A stretch of 64,000 bases of DNA from Treponema_I sp045599005 (GTDB lineage Bacteria; Spirochaetota; Spirochaetia; Treponematales; Treponemataceae), in the NCBI GenBank assembly GCA_045599005.1, contig JAZRVF010000012.1, forward strand, positions 124,001 to 188,000. The letters run 5' to 3'. The notes below the pieces were generated by a model, which searched no databases, had not been told where the DNA came from, and saw only the letters and a list, made by a program, of their open reading frames with translations. This document shows positions 60,709 to 64,000 of the stretch, one piece after another (position 1 is the stretch's first letter; each line of letters begins with the position of its first letter). The position numbers and the translations under genes were made by a program.

Positions 60709-61344
60709 TCAGTTTTCTTCTATTACATTGTGCTGAGAACTGGCAATGTTCTGCAGCGCATCAAGTACCGAAAGATTATGCACCGAAACATTTCCGTAAG
60801 ACGGAAGCACTGTTCCCGTGCAGTTTACAATCCCCTTGATTCCGCATGCATAAAGCCGCAGAGCCATGGGACGCGCCTCTTTTTCGTCAGTGGCCAGAAT
60901 TGCGTATTCAATGTGTCCGGAGCTGATCACCTGCTCCATGCGGATTGCCGGATAAAGCGGGAAAGGCATCACCAGTGTTTCCGTACGGTTCACGTTTGAA
61001 TCAAAACCGGCACAGACAACAAAAGCAGAACCTTCCATGCTTCCGTGGCGCGCCAATGCGGCACCAAGTTCCCCAAGTCCAACAATGCAGCATTTTTTTT
61101 CGGCACTGCTCAGGTTAAGAGCTTTCCGGATGGATTCTTTCAGAGCAGTTATCTCATAGCCCTGCGCAGATCCGCAGTTTGCCTGCACCGACAGAATGTC
61201 CCGGCGCACTGTATCGCGGTTCCAGCCTGTACGGTTCTGGATTTCCGCAGAAGAAACCTTTGTTTTGCCGGAACTTTCAAGCTGTTCCAGAAGGCGCACC
61301 AGGCTTATAAGCCGCTGTCTCGTGGGATTTGAAATTGCATTCAT
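60709..61344 (-). CDS. rex: Rex-family redox-sensing repressor
   Basis: 211 residues from the ATG at 61344 (AGGTG before it). The winged-helix domain (about 1-75) has SNPTRQRLISLVRLLEQL and RTGWNRDTVRRDILSVQANC. The Rossmann domain has CIVGLGELGAALARHG (GLGELG, about 86-98), and a C-terminal helix completes the fold. Rex binds TTGTGAA-type palindromes when NADH is low and releases them when NADH rises. Two such sites precede this gene. It leads serC, serA and an M24 peptidase, so serine synthesis is probably tied to the redox state. Somewhat divergent from classical Rex. Confidence 0.85.
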   Translation of the reverse strand: MNAISNPTRQRLISLVRLLEQLESSGKTKVSSAEIQNRTGWNRDTVRRDILSVQANCGSAQGYEITALKESIRKALNLSSAEKKCCIVGLGELGAALARHGSMEGSAFVVCAGFDSNVNRTETLVMPFPLYPAIRMEQVISSGHIEYAILATDEKEARPMALRLYACGIKGIVNCTGTVLPSYGNVSVHNLSVLDALQNIASSQHNVIEEN

Positions 61345-61350
61345 AGACAC

Positions 61351-61368
61351 CTGTGAAATAATTCACAA
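61351..61368. promoter_or_regulatory. Rex operator, proximal
   Basis: CTGTGAAATAATTCACAA, one mismatch from the Rex palindrome. It lies just downstream of the predicted transcription start and beside the ribosome site of rex. Confidence 0.75.
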
Positions 61369-61380
61369 TGAAGTAAATTC

Positions 61381-61409
61381 ATATTACTCTGCCTGTTTTT
61401 TTTATTCAA
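61381..61409 (-). promoter_or_regulatory. rex promoter
   Basis: Minus strand: TTGAAT (61404-61409), 17 nt, TAATAT (61381-61386). It is bracketed by the two Rex operators. Confidence 0.65.
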
Positions 61410-61427
61410 TAAGTCACATTCTTTTTG

Positions 61428-61445
61428 TTGTGAATTATTTCACAA
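61428..61445. promoter_or_regulatory. Rex operator, distal
   Basis: TTGTGAATTATTTCACAA, matching the TTGTGAA-N4-TTCACAA Rex pattern in both arms apart from one centre-adjacent base. Upstream of the rex -35. Confidence 0.75.
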
Positions 61446-61488
61446 CCCACTGACAGACCGGTAACAGGGCAACAGTTGGGGAAGATGC

Positions 61489-61562
61489 TTCGACTTCATT
61501 CACTGCGTTCATTCCGCCAGTGTGACAGGCTGGTGGGAGTGCGGCATTCCGGCCAGTGTGAC
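61489..61562. repeat. 'CATTCCGCCAGTGTGACA' repeat remnant (copy C)
   Basis: CTTCGACTTCATTCACTGCG followed by CATTCCGCCAGTGTGACA, and a second CATTCCGGCCAGTGTGACA. This is the diverged form of the repeat at 33.9, 59.4 and 63.5 kb, lying between the rex and antiporter promoters. Confidence 0.7.
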
Positions 61563-61614
61563 AACGTGTGACACGTGATGGTGGTTTCGGGGACTGCAAC
61601 CAACGTTCCACAGT

Positions 61615-61643
61615 TTGCCACTCAGGCTTATTTTTATTATAGT
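61615..61643 (+). promoter_or_regulatory. Leaderless-type promoter of the CaCA antiporter
   Basis: TTGCCA (61615-61620), 17 nt, TATAGT (61638-61643), ATCCTT, then ATG. No Shine-Dalgarno site. Confidence 0.6.
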
Positions 61644-61649
61644 ATCCTT

Positions 61650-62678
61650 ATGCTAGACGATTTTATGCTCAATCTGGTTGCCAAAGTACCGCAAAACTTT
61701 GGAGGCATTCTGATTCTGATTGCCATTGTTGCCGCGTCTCTTTACCTTCTTGGCAAAGGTGCGGACATCCTTGTTGACGAAGCCGTTGTTCTTTCCACAC
61801 GCTGGGGCATTCCTAAGATGGTTATCGGTGCAACAATCGTAAGCCTTGGAACCACTGTTCCCGAAGTTACGGTTTCCGTCATGTCCGCACTCAAAGGAAG
61901 TGCCGGAATGGCCATGGGCAACGCCATCGGTTCAGTAATCTGCGATACAGGTCTTATCCTTGGTATCAGTGCCCTTATCAGACCGTTACCTTTCAATAAA
62001 AAGGACATAAATTTCCAGGGATGGATCCAGCTGGCCGCCGGTGTACTCATCGTAATCGTTTCTTTTGTTTTCGGTGGCGGTACAAAAGCCTTCTCGGAAG
62101 GCGGACGTGTTCCCCAGTTCATGGGTTTTGTCTTCCTGGCACTGCTCGTTGCCTACACAGTTGCACTGATCAAAGGCGCAAAAGGCACTTCCGAAGAGGA
62201 AGGCGGCGAAGACTCCGGTGACTCAATGCTGATCATCATCCTTAAACTGATTCTTGGCGTCGTACTGGTAATCATCTCCTCAAAGGTACTGATTCCTGCG
62301 GTACAGGAACTGGCACTGCGTTTCAACATTCCCCAGACAGTAATTGCCGCCACACTGGTAGCCTTCGGAACATCACTGCCTGAACTGATCACGGGAATCA
62401 CAGCTGCAAAAAAAGGTCACGGAGATCTTGCGATCGGAAACGTGATCGGTGCTGACATCCTGAACGTGCTTTTCGTAATCGGTGCATCGGCCGCAGTAAC
62501 TCCCGGCGGCCTCACAGTTGATCCGCGGTTCTTCTACCTGCTCTTTCCCGCAATGCTTTTTGTTCTTATTGTTTTCCGCGGTTCTGCGATCCTTTCCAAA
62601 AATTCACTTAAACGCCCGGTAGGTGCGGTACTTCTTGTCGCCTATCTTGCGGTAACAATTTTGAGTTACATTTTCTGA
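61650..62678 (+). CDS. Sodium/calcium exchanger family antiporter (YrbG-like)
   Basis: 342 residues from the ATG at 61650; an ATG at 61665 is the alternative. About ten transmembrane segments. The two alpha repeats are clear: IVSLGTTVPEVTVSVMSALK with GNAIGSVICDTGLILG (about 63-100) and LVAFGTSLPELITGITAAKK with GNVIGADILNVLFVIG (about 233-275), which form the ion site. It exchanges Ca2+ or another cation for Na+ or H+. The frame extends upstream into the repeat region, which was not accepted. The start is probably leaderless. Confidence 0.9.
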   Translation: MLDDFMLNLVAKVPQNFGGILILIAIVAASLYLLGKGADILVDEAVVLSTRWGIPKMVIGATIVSLGTTVPEVTVSVMSALKGSAGMAMGNAIGSVICDTGLILGISALIRPLPFNKKDINFQGWIQLAAGVLIVIVSFVFGGGTKAFSEGGRVPQFMGFVFLALLVAYTVALIKGAKGTSEEEGGEDSGDSMLIIILKLILGVVLVIISSKVLIPAVQELALRFNIPQTVIAATLVAFGTSLPELITGITAAKKGHGDLAIGNVIGADILNVLFVIGASAAVTPGGLTVDPRFFYLLFPAMLFVLIVFRGSAILSKNSLKRPVGAVLLVAYLAVTILSYIF

Positions 62679-62700
62679 TTTTCATTCCGAAAATTAGGGA

Positions 62701-63420
62701 ATGAACGATTACAGCAACTATAATGACGACACTCCTTTTGCGGACTATCCGGTTCCGCAGGAGGAAGTGATCGTTTCCACAAAAAAAACTTCCAGAACAA
62801 CAAAAAAAACAGCTCCCAAAAAGAAAGAACACATCGGTGTGGTTTACAATGCGCCAGTCACACTCACTTTTTCCCTTCTTTGCGTCGGCGCAATGCTTCT
62901 TAACCAGCGCATCCAGAACGGGATGCTCGCGCTTTTTGTCGCACCCGGCTCCCAGAACAGCGCTTTTGCATTCAACTGGAAGGCACCAATTGATTATGCG
63001 CGGCTTTTTCTTCACGTCCTGGGTCACACAAGCTGGACACATCTTGTAAGCAATCTGTCATTTCTTCTGCTTCTCGGTCCCATTCTTGAGGAACGTTTCG
63101 GTGCGAAACTCCTGGTAGTCATGATGGTGACTGTGGCCTTTGTTACCGGTGTGGTGAATGCCTGCTTCATTCCCTACGGACTTACCGGCTCCAGCGGCAT
63201 CGTCTTTATGATGATCCTGCTCTCTTCATACACAACGATTGACCGCACGAAGATTCCGCTCACTTTCATACTTGTGTGTCTGCTCTTCATCGGCAAAGAG
63301 ATAATGTCACTGGATTCTGCTTCTGAAGCGGGCGTCTCTGCAGTGGCTCACATTGTTGGCGGAATCTGCGGAAGTGTTTTCGGCTTCATGGCCATCCCCA
63401 GAAAAAAAGGCCGGAAGTAA
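62701..63420 (+). CDS. Rhomboid-family intramembrane serine protease
   Basis: 239 residues. A basic, Lys/Thr-rich cytoplasmic N-terminus (about 1-45) is followed by six membrane helices. GHTSWTHLVSNLSFLLLLGP (about 108-127) is the rhomboid helix 2 motif. GLTGSSGIVFMMILL (about 160) holds the catalytic Ser, and SAVAHIVGGICGSVFG (about 215) the catalytic His. It cleaves transmembrane proteins within the membrane. The TTAGGGA before the ATG is close to it (spacing about 1 nt). It follows the antiporter by 22 bp and may be co-transcribed. Confidence 0.9.
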   Translation: MNDYSNYNDDTPFADYPVPQEEVIVSTKKTSRTTKKTAPKKKEHIGVVYNAPVTLTFSLLCVGAMLLNQRIQNGMLALFVAPGSQNSAFAFNWKAPIDYARLFLHVLGHTSWTHLVSNLSFLLLLGPILEERFGAKLLVVMMVTVAFVTGVVNACFIPYGLTGSSGIVFMMILLSSYTTIDRTKIPLTFILVCLLFIGKEIMSLDSASEAGVSAVAHIVGGICGSVFGFMAIPRKKGRK

Positions 63421-63483
63421 AAACGACGGTGGTGGGTGCGCCTGTTTCGCGGTGGTGGAGCGTACTGACAGCGCAATGAACGC

Positions 63484-63840
63484 ACTGCCATGTCATGTTG
63501 AGCGGAATGCGCACAGTAATGCACACCCTGTCAAACGCAGAATGCACACAGCAAAGCGCACCCCTGTCATGTTGAGCGGAATGAGCGAAGTGAGTGCAGT
63601 CGAAACATCTGCCCGAACTCTCATAATGCGTTGTGAAGATCCTTCGACAAAAAAACTTCGTTTTTTATTGCTCAGGATGACAAAGGAGGGCATGCTCAGG
63701 ATGACAAACTCATTGCACTCAGGATGACATATTTATCACTCCCGAGGACAAACCCCTTTTGTCACAATGCGCGCACTAAAACGCACCCCCATGTCATGTT
63801 GCGCACATGAGCGCAGTGATGCACAACATTGGGCAAAATG
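63484..63840. repeat. 'TGTCATGTTGAGCGGAATG' / 'CTCAGGATGACA' repeat cluster (copy D)
   Basis: Left-type units (CATGTTGAGCGGAATG) occur at about 63493 and 63571 and a diverged one near 63792. GATCCTTCGAC and four CTCAGGATGACA-type ends lie between about 63640 and 63728. It fills most of the 435-bp gap after the rhomboid gene. Small frames here are byproducts of the repeat. Confidence 0.8.
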
Positions 63841-63843
63841 CGT

Positions 63844-63849
63844 TATACT
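63844..63849 (+). promoter_or_regulatory. -10 hexamer 6 nt before the radical SAM gene
   Basis: TATACT, TGACCC, then ATG. The -35 is poor. Confidence 0.45.
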
Positions 63850-63855
63850 TGACCC

Positions 63856-64000
63856 ATGAAAATCCTTCTTGCCGCAATCAATGCAAAATACAACCACACA
63901 AACATCGCCGTCCGTTCCATTGCACTTTACGCAGTGGCTGGAGGCCTTTCACCGGATACAATCTGCTTTGACGAATGGACAATCAATCAGCCTGCAGGCG
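63856..64000 (+). CDS. B12-binding radical SAM protein, DUF4080 type (3' end beyond window)
   Basis: 48 codons are visible: MKILLAAINAKYNHTNIAVR and following residues. This start is typical of the cobalamin-binding radical SAM proteins with a C-terminal DUF4080. The cluster-binding Cys residues lie outside the window. No ribosome site is present; a -10 hexamer ends 6 nt before the ATG. Confidence 0.75.
   Translation, partial: MKILLAAINAKYNHTNIAVRSIALYAVAGGLSPDTICFDEWTINQPAG

Noticed and set aside
63353..63727. Frame in the 63.5 kb repeat region
   Set aside because: It overlaps the rhomboid gene end and reads through repeat DNA.

Overview
The window looks like a chromosomal segment of a host-associated Treponema-type spirochaete. 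The evidence is indirect but consistent: exported binding proteins carry the 'VFAGGKK' signal-peptide junction typical of treponemes, lipoprotein boxes are spirochaete-like (FFSC, FASC, FTGC), DapL supplies the lysine/peptidoglycan branch, and class III cyclases and an EAL protein are prominent. No rRNA, prophage, CRISPR array or transposase gene is visible. Most genes are ordinary chromosomal genes; the accessory material is in intergenic repeats.

Layout. 1-6.7 kb: nagZ (cut by the window edge) overlapping trxB, tRNA-Cys, a small membrane protein, an XRE-cupin regulator with an acyl-CoA synthetase, and an NlpC/P60 protein with a barrel-like tail. 6.9-10.1 kb: a CUT1 sugar ABC importer lacking its ATPase. 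10.2-14.6 kb: dapL, a barrel-like exported protein, xylB. 14.6-18.6 kb (minus): LpoB-like, COG3014-like and LPP20-like lipoproteins coupled to a GH43-like gene. 18.7-20.9 kb: M20 peptidase, galE. 21.2-24.3 kb: a TrpXYZ-type ABC importer in two transcription units. 24.4-25.7 kb: purA. 25.8-31.1 kb (minus): class III cyclase, long coiled-coil membrane protein and MATE exporter, all overlapping. 31.2-38.3 kb: murJ, a PAP2-like protein, a DUF362 ferredoxin, a second MATE, putP. 38.6-41.3 kb: uxuBA. 41.4-46.5 kb: EAL protein, DUF975-like protein and YigZ, with M18 peptidase divergent. 46.5-50 kb: SH3, M48 and CHASE2-cyclase operon. 50.1-57 kb: FucI/AraA-like isomerase, a ParE-type topoisomerase subunit, an IdnO-like SDR, fused accDA. 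57-61.5 kb (minus): rex, serC, serA, M24 peptidase behind Rex boxes. 61.6-64 kb: CaCA antiporter, rhomboid protease, start of a B12-binding radical SAM gene.

Functional themes. Plant-sugar use is represented by xylB, uxuAB, galE, the GH43-like gene, the FucI-like isomerase, IdnO and the sugar importer. Envelope work is represented by murJ, nagZ, NlpC/P60, the LpoB cluster and dapL. Cyclic-nucleotide signalling is represented by two class III cyclases in separate operons and one EAL protein.

Most notable observations: (i) a miniature inverted-repeat element in three copies, with about 26-bp terminal inverted repeats and a 7-bp target duplication; (ii) at least seven genes with a -10-like hexamer ending 6-7 nt before a start codon that lacks a Shine-Dalgarno site, implying leaderless mRNAs; (iii) a cyclase, coiled-coil and MATE operon whose cyclase has Ser where the purine-specifying Lys is expected; (iv) two Rex operators bracketing the promoter of a rex-serC-serA operon; (v) a GntR/FadR-type operator overlapping the leaderless uxuB promoter. 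All promoter, operator and start assignments were made by eye.
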